Assembly (NCBI GenBank): GCA_030765065.1
Contig: CM060988.1
Coordinates: 200,568,565-200,632,564, forward strand
DNA from: Deroplatys truncata
Lineage: Eukaryota > Arthropoda > Insecta > Mantodea > Mantidae
Length of the DNA: 64,000 nt
Reading direction: 5' to 3'
The notes beneath the pieces are model-generated. The model ran no database searches, was not told the DNA's origin, and worked only from the letters and a program-made list of their open reading frames with translations. The translations under genes and the position numbers were made by a program. Below, in pieces: positions 23,100 through 34,228 of this stretch (its first letter is position 1; each line of letters starts with the position of its first letter).

Positions 23100-24930
23100 A
23101 ATTTTAAAAAACTGTGATGTGTTATATTCACATGACTTTCTCTATCCAATCTTCAGTAAACTATTAATACAAAAGCTTATCCTTCTATCCAGTTCATGTT
23201 AACTGAGATAAACATTTGTAGAAATGATTTTATTACATATTTCCTTGTAGGTACAATAGGAATAGGGGAATACACTAGGCTTAAGTGATAGTCAAATCTT
23301 TTAAGATCAACTCACTATGAGATGACCGTGAAATTCTGTTCTCTTTGCTTACCAGGAGAAAAAAAAAGAAGAAAAATAAGCATTTTTCAATTTAGAAAAA
23401 GTATTTAAAAACTTCAAACTTTAACAAAGAATATCTCGGAAATGGTTAACACAACAAAAAATTTTATTTTGCATAAATTGTGTACTTTAACAAGATAAAC
23501 ATTTTTTGTGCAGTATGATTTTATCTACGAGGGCTGATCAACAAAGACTGAGACTGATTTTTTTTCACAGATATTTATTAATCCAATTCAATGTTTACAT
23601 GATCTTTTTCAAAGTAGTCCCCTCCTACTTCAATGCACTTTTTATAGCGTCTCTGCCAGTCCTTGAACACATGCTGCAGACCATTCTTTGTCAGGTCCTT
23701 GAGAATCGCCTCACTTTTCTTGAGCACTGCTTCAGAGTTCTCAAATCGAATAACCCCTAAGCTTTGCCTTTAGTGATGGGAATAAAAAAAAGTCACAGGG
23801 TGCAAGATCGGGGCTATAAGGTGGATGTGGTACACAGGTAATGTTGAATCGAGCCAGAAACTGCATGACTTGATTTGCGACGTGAGGCCATGCATTGTCA
23901 TGATGAAGTCGCCACCCAGTCCAAGAAAGCTCTGGTCAATTCTTTGCAATGTGCTTCCTCAGTGTAGCCAATACTGACGTGTAGTATGCTGCTGTAACAG
24001 TAGTGTGAGGGGGAACTGCATGCTGGTAAATCGTTCCATTACAATCAAAAAATGTGATCACCATCACTTTCCCTGCAGATGGAACAACTTTTGCCTTTTT
24101 TGGTGTTGGAGAACCTGGCAATTTCCACACTGTGCTGGCTTGTTTTCCTTCAGGATCATAATGATGCAGCCATGACTCATCACCGTGGATAATCGATTTA
24201 AAAAATGCATCACCTTCATTGTCTGGCATGCGAAATGCACGTAGGGTCTACAAAATAGAGCATTACTACCAACCTACCAATACGAGAGTACTGCCGCCTA
24301 CCAACATTATACATAAAAACCTGCTCTTTTCAAATATTTATGATACAGATACGAAACTATCACAGAAGCTACAGGAAAAAATCAGTCTCAGTCTTTGTTG
24401 ATCAGCCCTCGTATCTCTCACAATATATCAATTATACAAAGTATAAGTAATTCAGAATGAAGAGGACTTCACAGGATATTCTCAGAAAATTCAAGATATG
24501 AGAATATCTTATATATATATGGCACTTTAGTCAGAGCCAATAAGAGGCATTTTTGAGAAATTAACATAAAAAAATAAAAATTTTCAATGTAAAGGAAAAA
24601 TTGCGTTGGGGGATTTTCTTAAAAAATCTTTGTGTCACATTCTTGGAAGGAAATTAAATCCCAAGTTTGGTATTCACAGGTCTCTTCATTTTTTTAATTA
24701 TGCTGTTCACAGACACAAGGCCCAGTTTTAAAAATGCTTTCTTTGGGTTCAGTTATCTCAAAACATGTACTTCTGGTAAAATGTCTGCAACAAATTTTTG
24801 TGTGGAATGCAATACTTGAAGAAAGAGTGAGGTGACTCAAGATACTCTTTCAATATATTTGAATGCTTCACTGTGTGTAAATTCCAATTTTCAAGAAACT
24901 CTGAATGCAATACTTACTCAGTAAGTTCAT
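23100..24930 (+). repeat. ACTTTCTC-family repeat, split by a mariner
   Basis: It starts with gatgtgttatattcacatg and actttctctatcc at 23113-23150, runs to the gtgcagtatgatttt block at 23520, then resumes after 24413 with atatcaattatacaaag, cttttgagaaattaaca and cttcatttttttaattatgc. It ends with gttgagaaagtaaaaata near 24930. The order matches 50555-51438. Confidence 0.7.
23528..24411 (-). mobile_element. Internally deleted mariner with perfect long TIRs
   Basis: Perfect inverted repeats of over 30 bp bound it (cgagggctgatcaacaaaga at 23528; the complement ends at 24411), flanked by TA on both sides. The minus-strand transposase C-terminal half is fairly intact: FKSIIHGDESWLHHYDPEG, KAKVVPSAGKVMVITFFD, a WRLHHDNAWPH block and PPYSPDLAPCDFFLFPSL. 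The first two catalytic Asp motifs (GDESW, HHDNA) are visible. The N-terminal DNA-binding half is replaced by unrelated sequence (24230-24380), so it can only move in trans. Confidence 0.88.
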
Positions 24931-24983
24931 AGTTGAGAAAGTAAAAATAAAAACACTTCCATGTAAAGAGCAGTTTGCCGTAC

Positions 24984-25231
24984 CTGTATGCAGACATCTA
25001 TAAGGCCATATATGCTGAGTGCCAACTCCATGAGGTCGAAGAGGAAGGCCACATGTTCCTGGACAGGCAGGTAGTTGGAGTTGCCACTAGCAAAAGAGTT
25101 CATCATTTCAACAACAGTCATAGCACACTGCCACGTTACAACATGCTGGTCAAAGTAGGAGAGCCCCTGGACTTTGGCTGTAGTCGCCTCAAAGTTGAAC
25201 TCCCCACGTGAATGTTTCTTCACCTTACCTC
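24984..25231 (-). CDS. MED12: MED12 exon, YFDQHVVTWQC...YGLID region
   Basis: The exon starts with two bases finishing the Gly codon, then encodes GKVKKHSRGEFNFEATTAK, VQGLSYFDQHVVTWQCAM, NSNYLPVQEHVAFLFDLME and LALSIYGLIDVCIQ. It matches human [21 protein letters not shown] and [24 protein letters not shown]. The acceptor ttgttccag precedes 25231 and the donor gtacgg follows 24984. It ends in phase 0. No damage is visible. Confidence 0.96.
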
Positions 25232-25410
25232 CTGGAACAAGCAACAGTTGACTCTGAGCTGATGATGAAGACAAAGGTCCTCAAAACATATCCAATACAT
25301 AAACCAAATTAAGTGAGGCTAAAGTGTCAGCAATACTCCTCTTAATAAAGCAAGTTCATTGTTTTGGTCGTCAAGGTTTCCGCTATTTCTTGGCATTTCT
25401 TACTAAGTGA

Positions 25411-26474
25411 AGGTTTCACCAACAACGATAGTCTTATTTAACTCATGTAAAAGCTGTCAAAACCATGTTTTGGTAAAACAGCTGTTTCACCAACCAGTGC
25501 AATGGTTACCGAGGGCTGTAAACCTGGTTAAACTTTTACCGGCCATTTTCCACCTTTACGGATCGAAATTGAAGCTATGGAAGCAAATACAAAAATGGGT
25601 TTGGTTATGGAGAATGATGAACTTGAATGTAGTGATGATGAATACATACAGTACAAGAGAAATAAAAGGCAAGCAAAACGCATCAGAGGGTGAAGCATTT
25701 ATTACACTGTATATGATGATACAGATTTTGTAACATGGTTTCGTCTCATCTAACAATATGTACTTTTTATTCTAGATTAAATAGGGAAAGAACTGAAATT
25801 CTCATCCAATATGTAAGTAGCTAATTCATAAGGAATAGAAATTTCAGTAAGTTAAAGATTTGTGCACTGCAGGATCAATAATTATTTTTGTGCAACAACA
25901 CTAGCTTTAAACCATCTTAAACACTCTTTGCACCTAACATTTCTGGTGCTGCACTTTATGTTAGCATAAAATTGTCGCAGTTGCTTACTGGACTTAAGAG
26001 AAACGCGTTCATTCCAATCAAATTACTTGCAGATTTTGTCTCAGGTTGCAATCTTATCCTTTAATGTAAGTTTTCGCACTTGATAATATGTCTGTACTTA
26101 TTAACCGGATGTTATTAACGTGTTTCAAATGGTGAAACATTTATTTCAGTTGACATCGCCATTCTAACCTCAAACAATCAGGAACATCACATGGCAACTG
26201 CCATGAATGTAAATAGTTGTCTGCTACGACACAGAGAGCACAGGGATATGTAAACAAAAGTGCATCAAAACACGTTCAGAAGCAGTGTAGTTCAGCCACT
26301 GCCTTCTCAAATGCTAGCGTTTGCAGTTATCTTTGGCATTAACAAAACGTTAGCTAACGAATTGCTGTAAAAGCTTGACGAAATGCAAAAGTTTTAACCT
26401 TATGTTAAACTTTGAACACCTTGTTAACAAACAAGATGTTAGAGATTTTTTAACATCGGTTGGTGAAAATGGCC
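25411..26474. mobile_element. Possible DNA transposon with TTTCACCAAC ends
   Basis: The left end aggtttcaccaacaacgat and the complement of the right end atcggttggtgaaaat share TTTCACCAAC and CGAT. Similar motifs recur just inside the left end (gtttcaccaaccagtg). No transposase frame is recognisable and the target duplication is undetermined. This is a tentative call. Confidence 0.35.
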
Positions 26475-26479
26475 CATAA

Positions 26480-27990
26480 TGTATTGTTTTATATTTCAGT
26501 AACAAAGTCCTCTCATCAGAAACAATGCTTCTCTTAACATTGAGGTCATATGCAAGTGAAAGCATGCTAATTGCAGCTGGAGATATTCCCGACATCTCAA
26601 AACTTACAGCATGCAGAGCTAGCACAATTATTTCACACCATTCTAATCAACCCTTTGCATCAACATTTTTTTTCCACATTTGGTTTTTCTTAGGTAATGT
26701 TGCCATGGCGGGTACCGTACAAAGTCAGGCAGACTACCCTGTAAAAAAAAAAAAAACATCGCTAAAATTTTGCAAAAGTGCGGCATTAGGCTTTTTAAAT
26801 GCCCCAAAGTTGTTAAAGCACTTCCAATTATGTATTCTGGCGCATTTATTGAATTGCTTATGTATTCTGGCATGATTTTGTCAACAATCAACATGGAGAA
26901 CTTATGCATCATTGCAGAGAATGAGATCTTAAATAATGATGCTGTCCTAATGGAAAATTGGGACATACAACAACTTGCATAAGAGCTAGTAAGCTTAGGA
27001 GGCAGTTTGGCACTTCTCAGGAGCTCTTCAACTCATACTTGCATGAGTTCATGTACAGGAACAGCTGTCCCAATCGGAGAGTGTTTCAGAATTTTCTTGT
27101 GACACTATCCGAGAATTATCCTGCGGCATAACATCTTCGTAGCTCTCTTCTCCCTCAGAACTTCCTTTTCATATTTCTTTTCTTCCAAAATTTCATATTT
27201 CTTCATTGTCTATCCTCCAGAACTTATCTTTCTTCTGCATCTGTCTCACAGAACATCTATATCTGTCTTCCTTATATACATTGATGCAAAACAGCCTTTA
27301 TTAAGGCTAACAATTGCATCGTGAAAGAGCAGATATGTCCTTGAACATAATTATAGTAGCATTCATTATTATTTAGTTGTATTACATTTGCTTACTGCAT
27401 CGCGGTAATTATTCAGTTGTATTACATTTATTTAGTACTGCATGAGTGCTAATGGTCATTACCAAACGCCAAGCATTAGACAACATCAACAATTTTGTTT
27501 TACTGCTTCTTGGTTATTATTCAATTTTATTGAATTTATTTACTGTTTCACGGTTAAACTGTTTCTGGTTTTACTAATGCGGCAGCATTTTTCCGTTTGA
27601 CAGTTGGTACCTGACATTGCACATTTACATTGTCTGCCATGACATGTCAACCTCTGGAGCAACATTACCTTCTCTTACTCCATGGTAATTTGGGTTCTAG
27701 TATGCTAGACAGTGACAAAGGAAACATACCAAGAATCTTAAGAAATCAAGTATGGTGAACATCCATAATAATCCTGAATTAATGAAGAATTATTTAAGCC
27801 AGAGATGCTGCCCGAGTGAATTCATCTAGCCCACCTATCCTTTTTAGCAGCCTCAGTTATACAGCAGAAACTGTAATTTGTCCGACTGCTTGCACTCTAT
27901 TATACGCTTATGCTGCTTCACAATTTGCTGACTTGTTGAGAAGTAAAGTTTTACATTCTGACTCTCACTTTAACTTTATGTTGCTGGATA
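26480..27990. other. Intron with no recognised feature
   Basis: This is AT-rich sequence with a short imperfect duplication (ttgtattacatttgcttact and ttgtattacatttatttagt near 27380-27440). There are overlapping open stretches near 26525-26980 but none resembles a known family. I see no exon or element ends. Confidence 0.45.
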
Positions 27991-28005
27991 ACATACAAAA
28001 CCTTG

Positions 28006-28250
28006 ACTAATTTTGAAGATTTAGAAGCTAGTAACAGTGATGTGTCATATTTAAAATAGAGAGTTGAGGGTTGTTACACTACATCACTATGATATTCTTA
28101 CTTGAACGCGTTTCGGGAGACGGCTTGTTCCCATCATCAGCATTGAGTTGAGAGAAAATGCTGACGATGGGAACAAGCCGTCTCCCGAAACGCGTTCAAG
28201 TAAGAATATCATAGTGATGTAGTGTAACAACCCTCAACTCTCTATTTTAA
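28006..28250. mobile_element. 245-bp palindromic PLE2-derived element
   Basis: It is flanked by a 13-bp direct duplication, atacaaaaccttg (27993-28005 and 28251-28263). The left end has the PLE2 tail (gaagatttagaagctagtaa). Two 94-bp arms (28051-28144 and 28157-28250) are reverse complements with one difference, around a 12-nt loop. Each arm is the PLE2 terminal repeat. No protein is encoded. It looks like a complete non-autonomous insertion rather than a debris fragment. Confidence 0.85.
28147..28238 (+). ncRNA. Candidate hammerhead-type motif in palindromic PLE2
   Basis: CTGACGA (28161-28167) and GAAA surround a GGGAACAAGCCGTCTCCC hairpin, with the gttgag and ctcaac outer strands. The opposite arm carries the same motif on the minus strand with CTGATGA. 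Both variants fit the CUGANGA rule. Pairing next to the core is weak. Confidence 0.4.
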
Positions 28251-28863
28251 ATACAAAACCTTGTTTTAGGAACAGCACTATCATAAACAAACTATGGGAA
28301 CTCACTCAATGCGCATGTGCAAGTGTTACCAACTTTACTGTTCCTTGAAATTGCTCACCTCAGTAAAGCTGAATCTGTTTGTGCTACTGTGAAACTCACA
28401 AAGCTTGCTTAAATGGCATCCATAGCTTACTAAAGCTTAAGCTTAAACTGTGAAATCCGCCCTAAAAGACTACTTTTATCATTCTAAAATTTAATTTAGC
28501 TATCTTCAATCATTTCTGAAAAAAACGGGTCATTTATACCAGAAAATGTCATTCACAGATAAAGTTGTTCAAAGCAAATAATAGAGAAAACAAACTTGTA
28601 TATATTTGTAAAGAAAGAAACCACATGACTTGAGCACACAGAAGCTCCACTCCACTCCAAAGTGTGTAGGAGTCACAAGTTTTGTCTGTGAAGTGTTGCA
28701 GAATTGACAACATAGCACCATTAGTAAGAATATATTTGAGATATAAGTATTATAGATAGATTTATAAAATTGAAGAGGAAATTCCAATTAATAAGATGCA
28801 CAAAAAACTAGATATGTTAATTTTTTTTGTCACTTTTCGCATTTAGTCTCAAGTTGTTATTAC

Positions 28864-29017
28864 CTTCTGCTACATCAATGCTGAACTTTTTGCTGAAGAG
28901 TTTGCAGATCTCCTTGGTCATTTTCTTGACGGTGTGTCTTGCCTCATCTCTTACTTTCCCCACACCGTACAGAAGAACGTGTCGCTGATTACAATCATGG
29001 AGACTGCAAGGTTCATC
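28864..29017 (-). CDS. MED12: MED12 exon, CNQRHVLLYGVGKVRDEARH region
   Basis: This exon encodes DEPCSLHDCNQRHVLLYGVG, then KVRDEARHTVKKMTKEICK and LFSKKFSIDVAEG. It is collinear with human [32 protein letters not shown]. The acceptor tgtttcag precedes 29017 and the donor gtaata follows 28864. It ends with one base of a Gly codon that exon 24984-25231 completes. Only about 30 intron bases separate the acceptor from a TIR element at 29048, so the branch point may lie in transposon sequence. Confidence 0.96.
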
Positions 29018-29047
29018 CTGAAACAACAACAACCACATCCACAGACT

Positions 29048-29836
29048 TAAAGCTGGTTCACAATAGCTCAAGAACAGGATGCAATGCAGCTTATAAGATT
29101 TTGGTTCACAATAGTCCAGTAACCAGAACAGGAATGCATATCAATGATCATATCCATCAAAACTGTAAAGTCGATTTTGCCCATTTGGATTTCATTCGTT
29201 TTTAATTGACCAATGATATTTTTTCATTTGCTTACAATTCAGCCACCATAATGCTGGTTAGCCAACATCAAAATTTGATGGAGTAAACATTATCTAAATG
29301 CAGATCCATTAAATTTTCGATTTATTTAGTCATACCAAGTTTTCATTTCTTTATTTAATGGCATGCATTAAAGTTATTGTTCTTTGTTAATTTCTATCTG
29401 TTTTTGCTGTACTTTGTAGTTTTTGAGGCAATAGCCAGTTTTGAGTTGCATATAAACAAATTACAGATGACCATTTCACTAGAACAACCAACACTCAATG
29501 GATCTCCGGGTGTCAGATCTGAGGTACGGATGCACATATGTTAAGACTTTCTACCAGTTTAATAATTCCAGCTTGCAACTAAAGAGAGCACTAGCAGCTT
29601 TTTCATGTCATGGCCAACTAGAATAATCTCTAAGTGAAGAGTCTAATATGCACAATATGGGTCTAAATGCCGTGCCCAGAAACGAGAACAAGTTAAAACT
29701 TGGCTAAGTCTTCTTTCCCATGCCTGGGGCCCGAAAAAACTCCTGTCAATTGTGAATGCTCCCATTTAAATACATGTATTTCAACTTTGTCATGTTCATT
29801 CTGGTTACCATTCTCAGTTCTTGCGAACTGCCTTTA
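29048..29836. mobile_element. TIR element (GGCTGGTTCAC family), copy 2
   Basis: Left end taaagctggttcacaata and right end cagttcttgcgaactgcctt are an imperfect inverted pair. Internal blocks (ttttaattgaccaatgatat, gttaaaacttggctaagtc) match copies 1 and 3 in inverse or direct order. It begins about 30 bp upstream of the acceptor of MED12 exon 28864-29017. Confidence 0.65.
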
Positions 29837-29904
29837 GCACAAAACCCTGCTTTCATCTTCCTATTTGCAACCAGTGAATTAGGTACATGTACGTACTAAG
29901 GTTT

Positions 29905-30300
29905 ATAAAAATCTAATATGATGCAATCACATCACTTTCTCTACTCACCCTTCTACAAACTATTTATACAAATTCTTATTCCTCTATCTACTGCTTGTTG
30001 ATTGAGATAAACTTTCATTAGACATTTCATTGGTAGACTAAAAACAGATTTGTTTTATATTATGTACTGGATGTTCTCTTTTTCCCGTGCAAGAATTGTC
30101 GTCATCGATGCCATTAATGATGAAGCGAGTTTATGCACTGTTCGAGAATAGAGAATAAAAAGGAAAACGACTGCTTGGGTACTGGACACAATTTTGTGTG
30201 GTATAAACAATGAATTTCTTTATAATATGTTTTTGAGAAGCAGAAAGCTTAACACAATATGTTGTAGAGGTGGTCCGACAAATGAATATGATGGTAATGA
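29905..30300 (+). repeat. ACTTTCTC-family repeat, 5' fragment
   Basis: It matches the family start: atgatgcaatcacatcactt, ctcacccttctacaaactat, ttgattgagataaactttc. Similarity fades after about 30070. Confidence 0.5.
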
Positions 30301-30363
30301 GATTCAAGTTGAGAAAGGATATTGCACTGAGATAATCTGATAGTTATGACAGGCAGATAGATA

Positions 30364-31589
30364 TGAGGGCAGTCTCAGAAGTACCCGACCTGACGTATAC
30401 ATAGCAGTTGTTGTTTCAAACAAATGACTGTGGTAGAAAGTACCACCTTTATAAACCTTAACATTGAAGTTTGACGATGCTACGTTGTTTAATAATTGTT
30501 TGGCAACCGTTAATAGTGAACTCTCTCAGCGAATTAGTAAACATGGATAAAACTGGCCAATACTTTCATTTGAAAGGTCTTAGTCCAACTAATATTAAAG
30601 CTGAGCTAGATTCAACTCTGGGGGAGTCTGCTCCTTCGTTTACAACAGTAAAATACTGGGTGGCATAGTTTAAGCAAGGCCATATGAGCTGCCAAGACGA
30701 ACATCGCAGTGGTCAACCAAATGAGCTGACCATGCCAGAAATTGTGAAGAAAATCCACAAAATGGTATTGGATGACCATCAGTGCTCGAGCTAGTAGACA
30801 CCGTAAGCATTTCAAAAAGTGCTTAACTGAAAGTTTAAACATGAGAAAGCTGATGGGTGCCGCATTTACTCACAATGGAACATAAGGTGTGTCTTGAGGA
30901 TGTTTCAGTTAACTGTTTGGTGATGTTTCACTGCAATAAAGCCGAACCATGGATGAAACATGGGTCCATCACTTCACATCTGAGATGAAGCAACAGTCAA
31001 AACAGTGGATTGAATGGGGAGAATTAGCTTCAAAGAAGGCGAAGACAATTCCATCTGCAGGCAAAGTCATGGTGTCAGTTTTTCAGGATGCACATGGGAT
31101 AATTTTCATTGATTATCTTCAAAAAGGAAAAACAATCAATGGAGAGTATTATGCAAACTTATTGCAGTGTTTGAAAGATGAAATCAATCAAAAACAGCCA
31201 CATTTAGTTCTGTTTCATCAAGACAATGCACCAGTTCGCATATCCATTATCGCCATAGTCAAAATCAATGAGTTAAAAGTTCGAATTGCTTCCTCATGCA
31301 CCCTATTCACCAGACTTAGCTCCCTCTGATTATTTTCTGTTTGCAAAGTTCAAGAAATGGCTTGGTGGTAAAAGATTTGCCGACAATGAAGAGGTGGAGT
31401 TTGCAGTTAATGGCTAATGGCTATTTTGCAGAACTCAGCAGTTCTCCCTATAAACAGGGTCAAACCTATTGAACATCGTTGGGAAAAGTGTATTGAGCTG
31501 AAAGAAGACTATGTAGAGAAATAAAGATGTTTTTCCCCGAAATTTTTGTTTTTTCTTTGTTAGGTCGGGTACTTCTGGGACAGCCCTCA
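30364..31589 (+). mobile_element. Near full-length mariner transposon, inactive
   Basis: Inverted repeats of about 30 bp (tgagggcagtctcagaagta and its complement at the right end) are flanked by TA at 30362-30363 and 31590-31591. The transposase starts at MDKTGQYFHLKGLSPTNI (30543), with FTTVKYWVA then a stop at 30666, DEHRSGQPNEL, and further frame breaks near 30790-30930. The catalytic half retains MDETWVHHFTSEMKQQS, PSAGKVMVSVFQDAHG, FHQDNAPV, and (after another frame change) PYSPDLAPSDYF. The length of 1226 bp is normal for mariner. Confidence 0.9.
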
Positions 31590-31599
31590 TATTTAAAAA

Positions 31600-32072
31600 A
31601 TCTGATGTGTTACACTCACATGAATTTCTCTACTCTTGTACAAACTATTTTTACAAATGCTTATTCTCCATATGCTTCATGTTAATCGAGATATCGAGAT
31701 GTTAACCTTATTGCTAATTTTCTTGTAGATGCAAGGAGAATATGGTAGGCATTAAGCGATAATCAAATCCTTTAAGCGCTGGTTGCTATGTGGCACATTC
31801 CATTCTCTTTGCATGTCCAGAACATAAAAAAAACATTCCATTGTCTTTGCATGTCCAGAACATAAAAAAAAAAAAAACACACACACACACGCACACGCGC
31901 ACCTGCGCACGCACGCACGCACGCACACACGGACACGGACATGGACATGTTCCCAAAAATGCTTTTTTTGGATTCAGGGGATCTCAAAACATATATTTCC
32001 GGTGAAACCTCGGTATCGAATTTTTGGGTGGAATACAATACTTCCCCTACTTACTATACGTAGTAGAGAAAG
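31600..32072 (+). repeat. ACTTTCTC-family repeat, internally deleted
   Basis: It starts with gatgtgttacactcacatga (31604) and ends with cttactatacgtagtagaga (about 32050). The middle of the family consensus is missing. A local duplication of cattccatt...tgtccagaacat (31795-31862) and a CA/CG-rich tract (31875-31940) are present. Confidence 0.75.
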
Positions 32073-32178
32073 TAAAAAGAAATATATATGTTTTTTCATT
32101 GCACCCTGCACCAGAGATTTGTAATGTCTTCCTTATGTATTAGATTCTTGGTATTGACAACAGCCACAAATAACATAC

Positions 32179-32337
32179 CTGCGGAAGTGGGAAGTGAGTC
32201 GTGTATAGCAGATGTCTCGACCTTGTCTCACCACTACCTGCTGTCTCCACACCTTCCATTGGAGTAACTGAAGCCATGGGAGGAGCCACGAGAGAGCCTG
32301 GAGGTACACCGTCATCCTTCGGTGAATCTGGTGCATC
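32179..32337 (-). CDS. MED12: MED12 exon, linker to YTTHFPLPQ
   Basis: This exon has 53 codons, phase 0 at both ends. It encodes DAPDSPKDDGVPPGSLVAPP, a variable Ser/Thr/Gly stretch, then SRHLLYTTHFPLPQ. The last part matches human HVQYATHFPIPQEE. The acceptor gttgacag precedes 32337 and the donor gtatgt follows 32179. An abundant TIR repeat begins about 150 bp upstream of its acceptor. Confidence 0.95.
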
Positions 32338-32879
32338 CTGTCAACACATACATAGGTTTCCTTAATATTATACTTCTCTCATCAATCAACGGTAAATCAG
32401 TAAATTTGTATGTTTAGTTTGTTCATTATACACATCTAGATGAGTGAACCATTTGTGTTCAGAACTCGTATATACATTAACTTTCACACCTGTCAACTCA
32501 TGAAACTCAAACCCATAAAACTTTACCTCATTCAGCAAACATAATGGTTTTGCTAAGGCATAAAACTGAGCATGCATAAAATGTTCAGTGCAGTAAATGC
32601 ACAAAAATTACATGTAAAATAAATGGAAATTCTGTTTTATAAAAATTCTTGAAGACCTAGTAATACTGCTTTTTGTCACACATGCTCAAATTCTTTCTCA
32701 TACCACAATAAACACGTATTAAAGCAAAGAACACCACTTCCTAGGCTATACACAGATTTCTAGTTCATATTTTATGCTTCATAACATTAACTATAAACAA
32801 AAACTATAACAAAAAATGGGAATAAGATAAACAATTTACATGAGGAAATTGACTTTACAATTCTTGTTGTCCATTACTG

Positions 32880-33713
32880 CATGTTCCTGCCCTCTTTACT
32901 AGAGGTCACTAGTGAGGCAACGTCATTTTGTTGCAGCTCAGTGAAGGGGGACCATGATTGTGATGAAGGATAGACACACAGATAAGCTCTAGTCTATCAT
33001 AGCACTGTATACCATTTACTAGAGGTCACTAGTGGTACTATACATTTTGTTGCAGCCCAGTGAAGGGGGACCATGATTGTGATGAAGGATAGACACACAG
33101 ATAAGCTCTGGTCTATCATAGCACTGTATACCATTTACTAGAGGACACTAGTGGTGCTATACATTTTGTTGCAGCCCAGTGAAGAGGGACCATGATCATG
33201 ATGAAGGATAGACATACAGATAAGCTCTGGTCTATCACAGCACTGTATACCATTTACTAGAGGACACTAGTGGTGCTATACATTTTGTTGCAGCCCAGTG
33301 AAGGGGGACCATGATTGTGATGAAGGATAGACACACAGATAAGCTCTGGTCTATCATAGCACTGTATACCATTTACTAGAGGTCACTAGTGGTGCTATAC
33401 AGTTTGTTGTAGGCCAGTGAAGAGGGACCATGATCATGATGGATAGACACACAGATAAGCTTTGGTCTATCATAGCACTGTATACCATTTACTAGAGGGC
33501 ACTAGTGGTGATATACAGTTTGTTGTAGGCCATTGAAGGGGGACCATGATCATGATGAAGGATAGACACACAGATAAGCTCTGCTGTATCATAGCACTAT
33601 ATACCATTTACTAGAGATCACTAGTGGTGCTATACATTTTGTTGCAGCCCAGTGAAGGGGGACCATGATCATGATGAAGGATAGACACACAGATAAGCTC
33701 TGCTGTATCATAG
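32880..33713. repeat. 119-bp tandem array, left block (about 7 units)
   Basis: Units of about 119 bp repeat (agcactgtataccatttact at 33001, 33120, 33239, 33358; one unit is 3 bp shorter). Each contains gaggtcactagtggtgctat, tttgttgcagcccagtgaag and gaaggatagacacacagata. The array is an expansion inside a CATACTTGCC-family repeat that begins near 32490. It is interrupted at 33713 by the Gypsy element. Confidence 0.92.
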
Positions 33714-34205
33714 TGTGGCATGTGCACAGATGTTAGTCTTGTTTAGACGCTCTCTGGTTACTGGGTCGGAGGGGGCAGATTGTCTGAGTAGGGGCGATTA
33801 AGGGGAAACAGTCTCATTGGTGGGGATATGGCGTTACTGACGCTTGGAATGTTACCTTGGCTTCAGTATGATGACTCTGTGAGTAGGCTTCGGTTAAGAG
33901 AGTCGGGCAACTGCTAACACACGATGTCCTCGTCGGCAGGCAATGGGCAAAGGTATGTAACTAACTTCATCCAATAAATTGTGTGCCATCCACTCTTTTC
34001 AACTTTTAATTATGGTAGAATAGAGTTCCTTTCCTCTCCCTTCAGCCAGATAGTATGTTGGTGTAAGAATATTTTGTGATATAACTTAGCTGCGTCCCTT
34101 GTCGATGCCTCGAGTTTAAAGTTCTTTGTTTGTTCAACGATCCCTCTCATAAGCGAGTAGCTCTCCTCTGAAGTTAAATAATAAATAAATGTGAGGCACA
34201 CGACA
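33714..34205 (+). repeat. Gypsy 5' LTR
   Basis: The LTR is 492 bp, from tgtggcatgtgcacagatg to gtgaggcacacgaca. It presumably contains the promoter and polyadenylation site; aataaataaatg near the end and aataaattg in the middle are polyadenylation-type strings. Confidence 0.95.
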
Positions 34206-34228
34206 AATTGGCAGTGGCGCCGAGTAAT
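34206..34228 (+). promoter_or_regulatory. Putative primer binding site
   Basis: Immediately after the LTR comes aattggcagtggcgccgag. The TGG-containing GC-rich string (tggcgccgag, 34215) is of the type used for tRNA priming in Gypsy elements. The exact tRNA was not determined. Confidence 0.4.

Noticed and set aside
28940..29205. 88-codon plus-strand frame across the exon and the TIR element
   Set aside because: It is antisense to a certain MED12 exon and runs into transposon sequence.
31870..31945. CA/CG-rich tract as a regulatory or Z-DNA feature of MED12
   Set aside because: It is part of the microsatellite core of the ACTTTCTC-family repeat and is found in other copies.
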